Shown: positions 45,951-56,914 of the stretch, in pieces | Layout: each line of letters starts with the position of its first letter | How positions within the stretch are numbered: position 1 is the stretch's first letter | DNA from: Sulfuritalea sp. | Lineage (GTDB): Bacteria > Pseudomonadota > Gammaproteobacteria > Burkholderiales > Rhodocyclaceae | Length of the DNA stretch: 64,000 nucleotides | Reading direction: 5' to 3' | Assembly: GCA_016712985.1 (NCBI GenBank) | Contig: JADJQA010000032.1 | Span: 1-64,000 of the forward strand | Translations under genes and position numbers: made by a program | Notes under the pieces: model-generated | Databases searched by the model: none | Told to the model about the DNA's origin: nothing | Seen by the model: the letters and a program-made list of their open reading frames with translations, nothing else

Positions 45951-46987
45951 TTAGCGCGAAGCCGTCGTCTTGAGGTCGATCCCGGTTTTCACCGGCGTGA
46001 GGCTGACCCGCTCGCCTGGTGTGATGCCCGCCAGCACTTCCAGTTCGCCGCCTTGCACCGCTTTGCCCAGCCGCACCTGGCGCAGGCGCGCGCCCCCCTT
46101 GTCGTCGAGCACATACACGGCGGTCACTTCGCCGCGACGCAAGACCGCGGCCGGCGGTAGAGTGAGCTTCGGCGCCTGGCCGATGGTGAAGTGCGCACGG
46201 GCATAAATCCCCGGCACCACACCTTCGATGTTCTCCGGCAGGTAGAGGCGCGCCGTCGCGGTGCGGCTGCGCGCGTCCACCGTGGGCAAGATTTCCACGC
46301 GCAGCGCATCCACCCATTTGCCGGTTTCGGGAAACTCTATGCGGGCGCGGCCTGCCTTGTGGAACTCGGCCAGTTTGTATTGCGGCAGGCTGGCGATTAC
46401 GCGCATGCCTTTCGGGTCGAATATGGTGACCAGCGGTTTGCCCGGCGTGGCCATTTCTCCCGCTTCGACGTACCGCTGCGCCACCACTCCGGCGATCGGC
46501 GCTGTAACGCTAGCATGCGACAGGCCGGCGCCGGAGGAGGAGGCCGCACCTTGTGCCGCTTTCCACGCCGCCGCCGCCTGGTCAAGCGCGGCCTGGCTGA
46601 CGAACTTCTGCGCATGAAGATTCCCCGCTTCGCTCATAGGCGGCGCGCCTGCTCCAGCGAGGCTCGTGCGCTGGCGTCCGATCCGGCCGCCTCGCGCGCA
46701 TCGATGCGCAGCAGCAACTCACCCTGTTTGACCCGCTGTCCGGCGTCGACGCGAACCTCGATCACGCGTCCGGCGATCTGCGCCGCCACCGTGGCCTGAT
46801 GCACCGCTTCGACCGTGGCTTCGACCGGGAAACCCAAATCGACGTCCCGTGATTGCACCACGACACTGGCAGGCGAAGATTCGCCAGCTAAAGAAAAACT
46901 CGCCGGCACAAGGCCGGCGAGAAAAACAAGGGCAGTCAGGAGGAGGAGGAGAGCGCCCTTGCTGAGGAGACGGAAGGATTCATTCAT
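45951..46987 (-). CDS. RND periplasmic adaptor (membrane fusion protein), frame break near 46634
   Basis: ATG 46987 gives an N-terminal signal/anchor (LLSKGALLLLLTALVFLAGL) followed by VEATVEAVHQATVAAQIAGR and VIEVRVDAGQRVKQGELLLR, the lipoyl-like half-motif. After SLEQARRL at about 46636 the frame changes and may have lost some bases. It then resumes with AGNLHAQKFVSQAALDQAAA, VTAPIAGVVAQRYVEAGEMA, beta-barrel residues and LPPAAVLRRGEVTAVYVLDD. It would join the RND pump to an outer-membrane channel. Its gene is divergent from nirS, across a 205-bp AT-rich spacer. Confidence 0.85.
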
Positions 46988-46992
46988 ACATA

Positions 46993-47013
46993 TCATTATA
47001 TGCTTATATATGA
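46993..47013. promoter_or_regulatory. AT-rich imperfect dyad upstream of the adaptor gene
   Basis: TCATTATATGCTTATATATG is an imperfect ATAT-rich inverted repeat just upstream of the adaptor start, in otherwise GC-rich DNA. ArsR/BigR-type repressors use such sites at sulfide genes. The match is by character only. Confidence 0.3.
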
Positions 47014-47099
47014 GAATTTCAAGCTTTTCCCCAGCGGCCTCGCTTCTCCTGCGACTCGGGTTGCCTCTGCAAACGAACCGGAGACTTCCCCGGAATTGA

Positions 47100-48936
<1,837 letters not shown>

Positions 48937-48960
48937 GTCACTCGGTTCCGCACCGAATCC

Positions 48961-48984
48961 AACGGGGGCGCAAGCCCCCGTTTT
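48961..48984 (+). terminator. Rho-independent terminator after nirS
   Basis: AACGGGGGC-GCAA-GCCCCCGTT forms a 9-bp stem with a GCAA tetraloop, followed by TT. It lies 24 bp after the nirS stop. The remaining 48985-49210 shows no gene. Confidence 0.85.
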
Positions 48985-49210
48985 GATTGCAGCCGGTTCA
49001 ATGGCTTCCGGAGAGGCTTCGTGTTGCTCAAGTTTGCCGCCCTGAATGCCGTTACCCTCAGAGGTACCGCGCTCGCGTCCCGCAGCGACATGATTCCCGT
49101 TTATGGCTCCCTCGCAACCTCCTCTGCAACGGGGAAAAACCAGAACGGCGAACTAGTGCATGAGATTGAAGTCGACCTTCATAGCCTGAAGCAGATCCCG
49201 AGACCGGAGC

Positions 49211-52200
49211 ATGGACAGCGAGCCTTCCCACACCAGCGAATTGATTCGCAGGCTTTCCCGGCGCCAGTGGATGATCGCGCTCGCCGTTGCTGCCCTGACC
49301 CTCGGCTCCCTGTCCATCGGCTGGGTGGATTTTACGGAGCATGAAGAGTCTTCCGAGATCATCAACCTGGCAGGGCGCCAACGGATGCTGTCGCAGCGCA
49401 TCGCCATGTCCCTGCTGCTCGCGCAGCGGGAATCCGATCCGGACAGGCAGCGCCGGTATCGCGACACGGCGGCGGCGGCGGCTGACGAGTTCGAGCGGGC
49501 TCACGCCCGGCTGGCGGCAAGCGCCGGGCGACTCGGCGCCGACTCGGCGATACGTTCCGCATTTTTTGGCCCGTCCGGGCGCGCCAATGGGGCGTCCCGC
49601 GCTTACCTGTTCCAAGTGCGTGCCGCGCTCGAAGCCTCCGCGCCGGGCAACTCGGATGACAACCTGCTCTCCGTGACAACGTTGGCGGCCGGTGGCGGCC
49701 TGCTCGCGGAACTGGACCAGGTCACCGCGCTGGTTCAGCGCGACGCCGAACAGAATGACCGGCTGATGCTTCACCTGCTGCAAGGCTCGACGCTGCTGAT
49801 CGTCGGCCTGCTGGCTGTGGCCATGTTGCGCGTGTTTCGGCCCATGGCCCGGCGCCTGGCCGCCGACGTGGCCGCGCGTGACCAGGCGCAGCGCGACCTG
49901 ACGGAAAGCGAGGAACGCTTCAAGGCGTTTTCGGAATCCACCTCGGACTGGTTCTGGGAAACGGACGCACAGCATCGATTCAGTTGGTTCCAGGAAAGCA
50001 CGAGTGTCCAGAATCCGTTTCCGAAGGACAGGATTATCGGCAGGACGCGGCTGGAGCTGCGTACCGAAGCCGAAAAAGCTGCGGTGGAAAAATGGGCTGC
50101 CCACTGGGCAGACCTCGAAGCGCATCGCCCCTTCCGTGATTTCGAGTACCAGTTGGGTCCCCCAGACCGGGCCTCGCGCTGGATATCGGTCAGCGGACAG
50201 CCGCGCTTCGACAGCAGCGGCAACTTCCTCGGCTACAGCGGAACCGCCCGGTTCATCCAGGCGCAAAAGGATATCGAAGCCTCGCACCTGCGGCTGCAAC
50301 AAGCCATCGAGCAAAGCCCGGTGTCGATCGTGATCACCGACGGCGGCGGCCGAATCATCTACGTCAATGCCCACTACTGCGCTGTGAGCGGCTATAGCGC
50401 GGATGAAGCCATCGGCCACACGAAGAAATTCGCGCGGGCCGGGCAAACGCCGGGCTCGGTGTATGCCGAGGTGAACAGGGCCCTGGCGCAAGGAAAGGTC
50501 TGGCGTGGCGAAGTACGGGGCCGCAGGAAGAACGGCGAGTTTTACTGGGAGAACCTGTCCGTTTCGCCGGTCCCTGACGATCACGGGAATGTGACCCACT
50601 ACATCGGGGTAAGCGAGGACATCACGGCAAAGAAACAAGCCAGCCTTCGCGAACAAAGCCGCAACCGGATTCTCGAAGCCATCGCCAATGGCGCCCCGCT
50701 GCCGGAATCGCTGACGCTGATGGTTGCCATGGCCGAGGCCGGGTTGCCAGGGGGCATATGCGCCATCCAGCGGCTGGACAGGATACAGGGCAGGCTTTTC
50801 AATGCTTGCGCTTCGAGCTTGTCAAAGACCTTTACCGACGCGATCGAGGGATGCAGGGGTGTCGGTGTCGGCACCTGTGGAACGGTGGCGGCCACGGCTA
50901 CCCGGATCGTGGTCGCCAATATCGACAGCCATCCGTATTGGGAAGGCTGGCGCGAGTTGGCTGACGCCGAGGGCCTGCGTGCCTGCTGGTCGCAGCCGAT
51001 TTTGTCATCCGCGGGCAAGGTGCTGGGCACCGTGGACATCTACTACCGGACTTCGCGCTCCCCCGACGCGGACGAGATTCAGATCATCGAACTGGTGGCG
51101 AGTCTGGCGGCCATCTGCCTGGAGCGGGACGAAGCCGAGCAGGAGTTGCGGCGCCAGGAAGAACAGGCTCGCCTGCTGCTGGCGGAACACAAGACCATCC
51201 TCAACAATGCGATGGTCGGCATCGTCTTCCTCAAGCAGCGGCGCGTGATTTCCTGCAATCGCCGCCTGGAAATGATCTTCGGCTATAACCCTGGGGAGCT
51301 GATTGGCGAATCGTCGGAGATCTTTTACGCGACGCACGAGAGCTTCGAGGCCATCGGCGAGCAAGCCTACCGGCCGATGGGCGAGAACAGCAGTTTCAGC
51401 ACCGAACTGATGCTGAAGCGCAAGGACGGCAGCGTGTTCCGTGGGGCGCTGAACGGTCGTGCCATCGATTCCACCCGTCCGCAGGAGGGCAGCATCTGGG
51501 TTTACGCGGACATTTCCGAACGCTACCGCGCGGAACAGGAAGTCCTCAAACTGCTGCAGGCAGTGGAGCAAAGCCCGGTATCGATTGTGATCACCGACCG
51601 CGAAGGACTCATCGAGTATGTCAACCCGCGGTTTGCCAAGGTCTCCGGCTACACGCGAGCCGAGTCCCTGGGCAAGAACCCGCGCATCCTCCAGTCCGGC
51701 GAAATGCCTGCCGAAACCTATCGGCAACTCTGGCAGACGCTGCTGGACGGCAACGAATGGCATGGCATCCTGCACAATCGGCGGAAGAACGGCGAACTGT
51801 TCTGGGAGGAAGCGTCGATCTCGCCGATCATCGACGAAAAGGGCGAAACCACGCACTTCATCGCAGTCAAGGAAGACATCACCGAGCGCAAGCGCATCGA
51901 AGATGAACTGGAACAGCATCGGGCGCACCTGGAGGAGCTGGTGGAACAGCGCACCGCGGACCTGACTGCCGCCCTCGAAGCGGCGAAGGCCGCCGATCAG
52001 GCCAAGGACGCCTTCCTCGCCCACGTCAGCCACGAATTGCGCACGCCGCTCAATGCCGTGATCGGCCTCTCGGAGCTGGCGCGGCGCATCAGCACCGACC
52101 CCCGGCAACAGGAATACCTCGACAAGGCCACCGGCGCCGGCAAGACGCTGGCCGGCATCATCAACGACCTGCTCGACCTCTCGAAGATCTCCGCCAGCCG

Positions 52201-53836
52201 GATGGAGCTGGAAGCGATCACCTTCAGCCTGCGCGCGCTGATCCAGCGCAGCCGCTCGGTGATGATGCACCGGGCGACGGAAAAGGGTCTGGAACTGATC
52301 GAGGCGATCGACCGGGACGTGCCCGACTTCCTGGTCGGCGATCCCCTGCGCATCGAGCAGATTCTGCTGAACCTGCTATCCAATGCCATCAAGTTCACGC
52401 CCGCCGGCCGGGTGGAACTGCGCATCGGCGTCGATACGCGCGAGGAGCGTCGCGTCTGCCTGGCGATCGAGGTCGAAGACAGCGGCATCGGGCTGACTGA
52501 GGAAAGTATCGCGCGGCTGTTCCAGCCATTCGCCCAGGCCGACGCCTCGATGAACCGCAAATTCGGCGGCACCGGCCTCGGGCTGGCGCTGTGCCGGCGT
52601 CTGGCGGAAATGATGGGGGGCGATATCAGCGTTACTTCCCGCGAAGGCGCCGGCACCATGTTCCGCGTCAGGCTCTGGCTCGCCGAGGGCGATGCCACCG
52701 GTCTGCCGGATGTTGCCCATGCCGGGCGCAAGCAGGCACTGCCGGCCGGTTACCGGAATGCGCAGGTACTGGTGGTGGATGACCAGCCGCTCAATCGCGA
52801 AATCGTCGAAGCGCTGCTCGCCCAGGTCGGTATCATTCCATGCACCGCGGGCAACGGCCGGGAAGCGCTCGACATCCTCAGAGAAGCGGGTCCGGGGGTC
52901 TTCGATCTGGTGCTGATGGACATCCAGATGCCGATCATGGACGGCCTCGTCGCCACCCGCGAGATTCGCAACTGGGCCGGGTTTGCCAATCTGCCGATCA
53001 TCGCGATGACCGCGCACACCATGCAGCACGAGAAGGTGATCGGTACCGCAGCGGGCATGAACGGCCACATCGGCAAGCCGTTCGAGACCAGCGATTTCTT
53101 CGGTTTGCTGGCGCGCTGGATACCCGCGGCCAAGCAGCGGATGCCTGACGATGCAGGAGGACGATTCCGAAACCGCGTGCGGTCTGCGCCCGATTTCCGA
53201 TGGCGTGTCCCCCTTTGCCGCCCGCCTGCCGCCGTCGGCCTGGCGGCGCTACGCAGCATCGATATCCAGGCCGGCCTCGACCGCTTCGTCGGCAACGAGG
53301 AACGCTACCGGCATTGGCTGAGGGAATTTCTTGCGGAAGCGCCGGGCTATGCGGCGAAGATCCGCCAGGCCCTCGCCGCCGGCGATGGCGAGGCCGCCCG
53401 GCAGTCGGCCCACGCCATCAAGGGCCGCGTCGGCATGCTTGGCATGGTTGGCTTGCACCCGATCGCCACGGCGCTCGAGGCGGCCTTGATGCAAGGCGCG
53501 CCGAGCGATGAATTGCTCGATCAGTTGCAAGCCAGGGTTGCATTGCTGTGCGCCGAGATCCAGGCCGGGTTGGGCGCGACGGAATCGACACGGGCTGCTC
53601 CGCCCGCTGCGGAACAGAGACCGGCAGGGCCGCTGCCGCAGTGCCTCGCCCAAGTCGTTGGCATGCTACAGTGCGCGGACGGCAACAGCGCCGAGGCCAT
53701 CGACCGCTGCCTGACGGAATTGAAGGATACGGACTGGGCGCCGGCCCTGCGACAGGCGTTGCTGCACGTGCGCAACTTCGACTTCGACGCCGCCTGCAAA
53801 TTGCTCGCTCCCGGCGATCGGCGCATGGGGAACTGA
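49211..53836 (+). CDS. Giant hybrid sensor histidine kinase (PilJ-type sensor, PAS/GAF array, REC, HPt)
   Basis: The 1541 residues read: TM1 (about 20-38); a type-IV-pili methyl-accepting/NarX-like periplasmic helix region with SEIINLAGRQRMLSQRIAMS (about 48-67); TM2 (about 193-212). These are followed by PAS (about 240-360), PAS (365-485), GAF (500-640), two more PAS (655-905) and a coiled coil. The catalytic part is HisKA FLAHVSHELRTPLNAV (about 936-951), HATPase (1043-1156, GGTGLGLALCRRLAE), a receiver (1183-1303, LVLMDIQMPIMDG) and an HPt with SAHAIKG (His about 1400). The NLAGRQRMLSQR motif is the one that binds nitrate or nitrite in NarX-like sensors, and the gene follows nirS. A phosphorelay to the HD-GYP regulator 4 nt downstream is likely. 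Confidence 0.92.
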   Translation: MDSEPSHTSELIRRLSRRQWMIALAVAALTLGSLSIGWVDFTEHEESSEIINLAGRQRMLSQRIAMSLLLAQRESDPDRQRRYRDTAAAAADEFERAHARLAASAGRLGADSAIRSAFFGPSGRANGASRAYLFQVRAALEASAPGNSDDNLLSVTTLAAGGGLLAELDQVTALVQRDAEQNDRLMLHLLQGSTLLIVGLLAVAMLRVFRPMARRLAADVAARDQAQRDLTESEERFKAFSESTSDWFWETDAQHRFSWFQESTSVQNPFPKDRIIGRTRLELRTEAEKAAVEKWAAHWADLEAHRPFRDFEYQLGPPDRASRWISVSGQPRFDSSGNFLGYSGTARFIQAQKDIEASHLRLQQAIEQSPVSIVITDGGGRIIYVNAHYCAVSGYSADEAIGHTKKFARAGQTPGSVYAEVNRALAQGKVWRGEVRGRRKNGEFYWENLSVSPVPDDHGNVTHYIGVSEDITAKKQASLREQSRNRILEAIANGAPLPESLTLMVAMAEAGLPGGICAIQRLDRIQGRLFNACASSLSKTFTDAIEGCRGVGVGTCGTVAATATRIVVANIDSHPYWEGWRELADAEGLRACWSQPILSSAGKVLGTVDIYYRTSRSPDADEIQIIELVASLAAICLERDEAEQELRRQEEQARLLLAEHKTILNNAMVGIVFLKQRRVISCNRRLEMIFGYNPGELIGESSEIFYATHESFEAIGEQAYRPMGENSSFSTELMLKRKDGSVFRGALNGRAIDSTRPQEGSIWVYADISERYRAEQEVLKLLQAVEQSPVSIVITDREGLIEYVNPRFAKVSGYTRAESLGKNPRILQSGEMPAETYRQLWQTLLDGNEWHGILHNRRKNGELFWEEASISPIIDEKGETTHFIAVKEDITERKRIEDELEQHRAHLEELVEQRTADLTAALEAAKAADQAKDAFLAHVSHELRTPLNAVIGLSELARRISTDPRQQEYLDKATGAGKTLAGIINDLLDLSKISASRMELEAITFSLRALIQRSRSVMMHRATEKGLELIEAIDRDVPDFLVGDPLRIEQILLNLLSNAIKFTPAGRVELRIGVDTREERRVCLAIEVEDSGIGLTEESIARLFQPFAQADASMNRKFGGTGLGLALCRRLAEMMGGDISVTSREGAGTMFRVRLWLAEGDATGLPDVAHAGRKQALPAGYRNAQVLVVDDQPLNREIVEALLAQVGIIPCTAGNGREALDILREAGPGVFDLVLMDIQMPIMDGLVATREIRNWAGFANLPIIAMTAHTMQHEKVIGTAAGMNGHIGKPFETSDFFGLLARWIPAAKQRMPDDAGGRFRNRVRSAPDFRWRVPLCRPPAAVGLAALRSIDIQAGLDRFVGNEERYRHWLREFLAEAPGYAAKIRQALAAGDGEAARQSAHAIKGRVGMLGMVGLHPIATALEAALMQGAPSDELLDQLQARVALLCAEIQAGLGATESTRAAPPAAEQRPAGPLPQCLAQVVGMLQCADGNSAEAIDRCLTELKDTDWAPALRQALLHVRNFDFDAACKLLAPGDRRMGN

Positions 53837-53839
53837 GGC

Positions 53840-54967
53840 ATGGCAAAGATCATTTTGCTGATCGACGATGACCCGGCGGCGCTGGAGGCCCTCAACGAGT
53901 GCCTGCGGCCGCATTACCAGACCCGCATCGCCACGCGGGGGCAGAAGGGGCTGGAACTGGCGCGCCTGCAGCCCCAGCCCGACCTGATCCTGCTCGATGT
54001 CGAGCTTCCCGACATGAAGGGCTACACGGTCTGCTCGGCGCTCAAGCAGGACGGGCTGACCGCGCAGATTCCGGTGATGTTCCTGTCCAGCCATACCGAT
54101 GTGTTCGACATCACCCGCGGCCTGCAACTCGGCGCCGTGGACTACGTGACCAAGCCGGTGGCGCCGCCGATCCTGCTGGCGCGCGTGCAGACGCATCTGC
54201 GGTTGCGCGAGGCCACCGACTGGCTGCGCGACCAGAACGCCCACCTGGAAACCCTGGTCAGCAGGCGCACTCGCGATCTCGAAGCCAGAACCCTGGAATT
54301 GCAGAACAGCCAGGATCTCACCATCTTCGCTCTGGGCTCGATTGCCGAGACCCGCGACAACGAAACCGGCAATCACATCTATCGCACCAGCGCCTATGTC
54401 GAAGTCATGGCGCGGCACCTCGCGGTGCGCGCGTCGCGGCGGCATGAGACCGTCGCGATGCGGGACTGGGAGATGATCTGGAAATCAGCGCCGCTGCACG
54501 ATATCGGCAAGGTTGGCATCCCGGACAACATCCTGTTGAAGCCGGGCAAGCTGACGACCGAGGAGTTCGAGGTGATGAAGCGCCATACCGTGCTCGGGCG
54601 CGATGCGATCCGCGCGGCGGAGATTCGCGTCAAGTCGGAGGGCTCGTTCCTGCGCGTCGCCTCGGAGATCGCCTATGGCCACCACGAACGCTGGGATGGC
54701 ACGGGATACCCGCAAGGCATTGGCGGCGAGGACATCCCGCTGTCGGCGCGGCTGATGGCGCTGGCCGATGTCTACGATGCCCTGGTCAGCAAACGCGTGT
54801 ACAAGCCGCCGATGCCCCATGCCGCCGCGGTCGAGATCATCCGCGAGGGCCGCGGCAGCCACTTCGACCCCGAGGTTCTGGACGTTTTCCTGGAAACAAC
54901 CGACGCCTTCGCGGACATCAACCTGCGCTACAGCGATCTTTGCGGGGACCCGGAGCCAAGCGCATAG
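53840..54967 (+). CDS. Response regulator with HD-GYP c-di-GMP phosphodiesterase domain
   Basis: The 375-residue protein has a receiver with LLIDDDPAALEAL, the phospho-Asp in LILLDVELPDMKGY and Lys in YVTKPVAPP, followed by a coiled-coil linker (NAHLETLVSRRTRDLEA). The HD-GYP domain has IAETRDNETGNHIYRT, the HD pair SAPLHDIGKVGIPDNI (about 215-230) and HHERWDGTGYPQG (about 280-292). All metal-site motifs are present, so active hydrolysis of c-di-GMP is expected. It is coupled to the preceding hybrid kinase. c-di-GMP also controls MshE-type ATPases, a possible functional link to the pilus locus. Its 3' end overlaps the convergent chelatase gene by 40 nt. Confidence 0.94.
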   Translation: MAKIILLIDDDPAALEALNECLRPHYQTRIATRGQKGLELARLQPQPDLILLDVELPDMKGYTVCSALKQDGLTAQIPVMFLSSHTDVFDITRGLQLGAVDYVTKPVAPPILLARVQTHLRLREATDWLRDQNAHLETLVSRRTRDLEARTLELQNSQDLTIFALGSIAETRDNETGNHIYRTSAYVEVMARHLAVRASRRHETVAMRDWEMIWKSAPLHDIGKVGIPDNILLKPGKLTTEEFEVMKRHTVLGRDAIRAAEIRVKSEGSFLRVASEIAYGHHERWDGTGYPQGIGGEDIPLSARLMALADVYDALVSKRVYKPPMPHAAAVEIIREGRGSHFDPEVLDVFLETTDAFADINLRYSDLCGDPEPSA

Positions 54968-55308
54968 TCGGCCATCGCCGCCAGCACGGTCGCGGCTTCG
55001 CCGACCGGCGCCGCCAGCTCGATCACCAGCCCGGCATGGCGATCCATGGCGCTGGCCGCCAACTGCGGCAGGTCCTTCCGTATGTGGCTGCCGGCGGCCA
55101 TGAAAATCGGTACGACGACGATCTCCGTCGCGCCCTGGCGTACCAGGCAGTCCACTCCCTCGTCGAAAGTCGGCCGCATCAGTTCCAGAAAACCCGGCTC
55201 GACCAGCGCCTCCGGCTCACGGGCCAGGATCGCGTCGCGGATGCGGTGAAACGGCTGCGCCCACTCGGGATTGCGCGCGCCGTGGCCAAACAGCAGGATG
55301 CCTTTCAT
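54928..55308 (-). CDS. cbiX: Short CbiX/SirB-type (siro)hydrochlorin chelatase-like protein
   Basis: From ATG 55308 the 126-residue product has the single-domain class II chelatase layout: MKGILLFGHGARNPEWAQPF (catalytic His), LELMRPTFDEGVDCLVRQGA, and IVVVPIFMAAGSHIRKDLPQ (second His). It inserts cobalt, nickel or iron into sirohydrochlorin-type tetrapyrroles, a step relevant to haem d1 or sirohaem for NirS. A CAGAG palindrome lies directly upstream of its start. Confidence 0.87.
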   Translation of the reverse strand: MKGILLFGHGARNPEWAQPFHRIRDAILAREPEALVEPGFLELMRPTFDEGVDCLVRQGATEIVVVPIFMAAGSHIRKDLPQLAASAMDRHAGLVIELAAPVGEAATVLAAMADYALGSGSPQRSL

Positions 55309-55321
55309 ACTAAAAACCCCG

Positions 55322-55467
55322 GTTGAAACCGCTTTCGACACGGAGAACACAGAGACACAGAGCGCACAGAGACAGGCGAAACCGAGCGCAAGCGCCGGGC
55401 AAATCCGCTTTCGACGTTCGCCTCTGTGTTCTCGATGTCTTTCTCGGTGTTCTCTGTGTCGAATGAG
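55322..55467. repeat. Palindromic ACAGAG-variant element between chelatase and MFS genes
   Basis: The left arm 55322-55376 (GCTTTCGACACGGAGAACAC and onward) and right arm 55411-55467 (CCTCTGTGTTCTCGATGTCT to CTCTGTGTCGAA) belong to the same family as the trp-operon repeats but with ACACAGAG instead of GCGCAGAG units. Gene-less loop of about 34 nt. Confidence 0.8.
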
Positions 55468-55485
55468 GTTGTCAGGTTCATGCCT

Positions 55486-56748
55486 CTACGCCTTCCAGAT
55501 GTTGCGGCAGCCGGTTTCCCGGACGAACAGCGTCGCGAACCAGCCGGCGACCGCCGCAGTGGTCAGCAGCAGCAGGCCGTTTCGCCAGTCGGCGGCCGCG
55601 TAGATGCGCACGCCGGCTTCGATTCTGCCATCCCAGGTGCGCTCCATCAGCCAGCCCGTCATCGGCTGGAGGATGGCCGGTCCAAGGAAGATGCCGACAT
55701 TCACCACGCTGGTGGCCATGCCCGAGAGCTGTGGTGGGTTGACTTCCTTGGCACTGGCCCAAGACAGCGTGAAACCCGCGGTGGCGAGGCCCATCAGGAT
55801 GCACAGCGCATAGGTGGCCGGCAGCGGCAGGACAACGCCTGCACCCCAGGTTGCCCAGAGCCAGACGCCCCAGCCCAGCACATGCACGCCAGAGACCGCC
55901 AGAGCCACCGCCTTGCGCCGCCCGAGTGCATCCGAGACGCGGCCCCAAAGCGCGGAGCCGATGGCGAAGCCGAGAAAGTAAATGCTCACGTGATTCGAGG
56001 CGGTGGCGCGCGTCATGCCCTGCATCTGCGTCAGGTAGGGCACGGCCCACAGGCCGGCAAAGGCGAAGAAGGCCCCGGACAGCCCGGCGTTGGCAAAAAA
56101 GCCGGGCCAGGTCGCACGGTTCTTCAGCACCGATGCCAGACCCGCGAGCCAGGCCGCGCGGTCGACCTTGCCGGCCGGGGTTTCGATGACCCAGGCGCGA
56201 CTGGCAAAGGCCAGACCGAAGGACAGCAGCCCGACAACGACAAATACCTGGCGCCAGCCGGCGGCCTGCGTCGCCCATGCCAGCGGCGCGCCGGCGAGTA
56301 TCGGACCGATGTTGCCGATCAGCATGCACAGGCCGGTCAGGGTGGCGAAGCGACGCTCGTCGAAGCCCAGCGCCAGCAGCTTCAACATCGCGATGAAGGT
56401 CACCGAGACGCCAAGGCCCACCAGGGTGCGGCCGGCAAAGGCCAGCTCGAAAGTCGGCGCGAGACCGAACAGGATCGCCCCGACCCCGGCCACCAGCCCG
56501 CCCCAGAACAGGATGCGGCGCGGCCCGAGGGTATCGGCCAGCACCCCCGTGGGGATCTGCATCACCGTATAGACGTAGAAGTAGGTTGCCGCCAGCGTGC
56601 CGAGCTGTGCGCCGCCGATGGCAAACGCGACTTGCAGATCGCCCGAGATCGCCGCCGGCGCCACGCGATGGAAAAAGGACAACAGGTAGGCGGCAATCGC
56701 CACGCCAAGGCCGAGCAGCACGGCGGGCCGGGAAGGCACGCCGCTCAT
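55486..56748 (-). CDS. MFS transporter
   Basis: The 12-TM major facilitator begins VPSRPAVLLGLGVAIAAYLL, SFFHRVAPAAISGDLQ. It has the loop 2-3 motif GVLADTLGPRRILFWGG and its C-half counterpart GRVSDALGRRKAVALAV. The N-terminus resembles nitrate/nitrite- or sugar-acid-type MFS proteins of proteobacteria; the substrate is not determinable. ATG 56748 is preferred (MSGVPSRPA); ATG 56772 adds eight residues that may derive from the adjacent repeat boundary. It is flanked on both sides by CAGAG palindromes. Confidence 0.88.
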   Translation of the reverse strand: MSGVPSRPAVLLGLGVAIAAYLLSFFHRVAPAAISGDLQVAFAIGGAQLGTLAATYFYVYTVMQIPTGVLADTLGPRRILFWGGLVAGVGAILFGLAPTFELAFAGRTLVGLGVSVTFIAMLKLLALGFDERRFATLTGLCMLIGNIGPILAGAPLAWATQAAGWRQVFVVVGLLSFGLAFASRAWVIETPAGKVDRAAWLAGLASVLKNRATWPGFFANAGLSGAFFAFAGLWAVPYLTQMQGMTRATASNHVSIYFLGFAIGSALWGRVSDALGRRKAVALAVSGVHVLGWGVWLWATWGAGVVLPLPATYALCILMGLATAGFTLSWASAKEVNPPQLSGMATSVVNVGIFLGPAILQPMTGWLMERTWDGRIEAGVRIYAAADWRNGLLLLTTAAVAGWFATLFVRETGCRNIWKA

Positions 56749-56768
56749 GCTGAAACCCAAGGCGAACC

Positions 56769-56894
56769 GCACTCGATGCAGAGGGCGCAGAGGCGCAGAG
56801 GTCGCAGAGGAAATGCAAGGTCTCTGTCAACGGGGGCGTGCCTTGGATCTTCTCTGCGTTCTCTGCGCCTCTGCGCCCTCTGCGTTGAAAGCGC
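56769..56894. repeat. Palindromic CAGAG element between MFS and dehydrogenase genes
   Basis: The left arm 56769-56814 (CGCACTCGATGCAGAGGGCG and onward) and right arm 56848-56894 (ATCTTCTCTGCGTTCTCTGC to GTTGAAAGCGC) surround a loop of about 33 nt. It has the same unit structure as the trp-operon copies. Confidence 0.85.
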
Positions 56895-56914
56895 TTGCAT
56901 CTCTGCCGTTTCGT

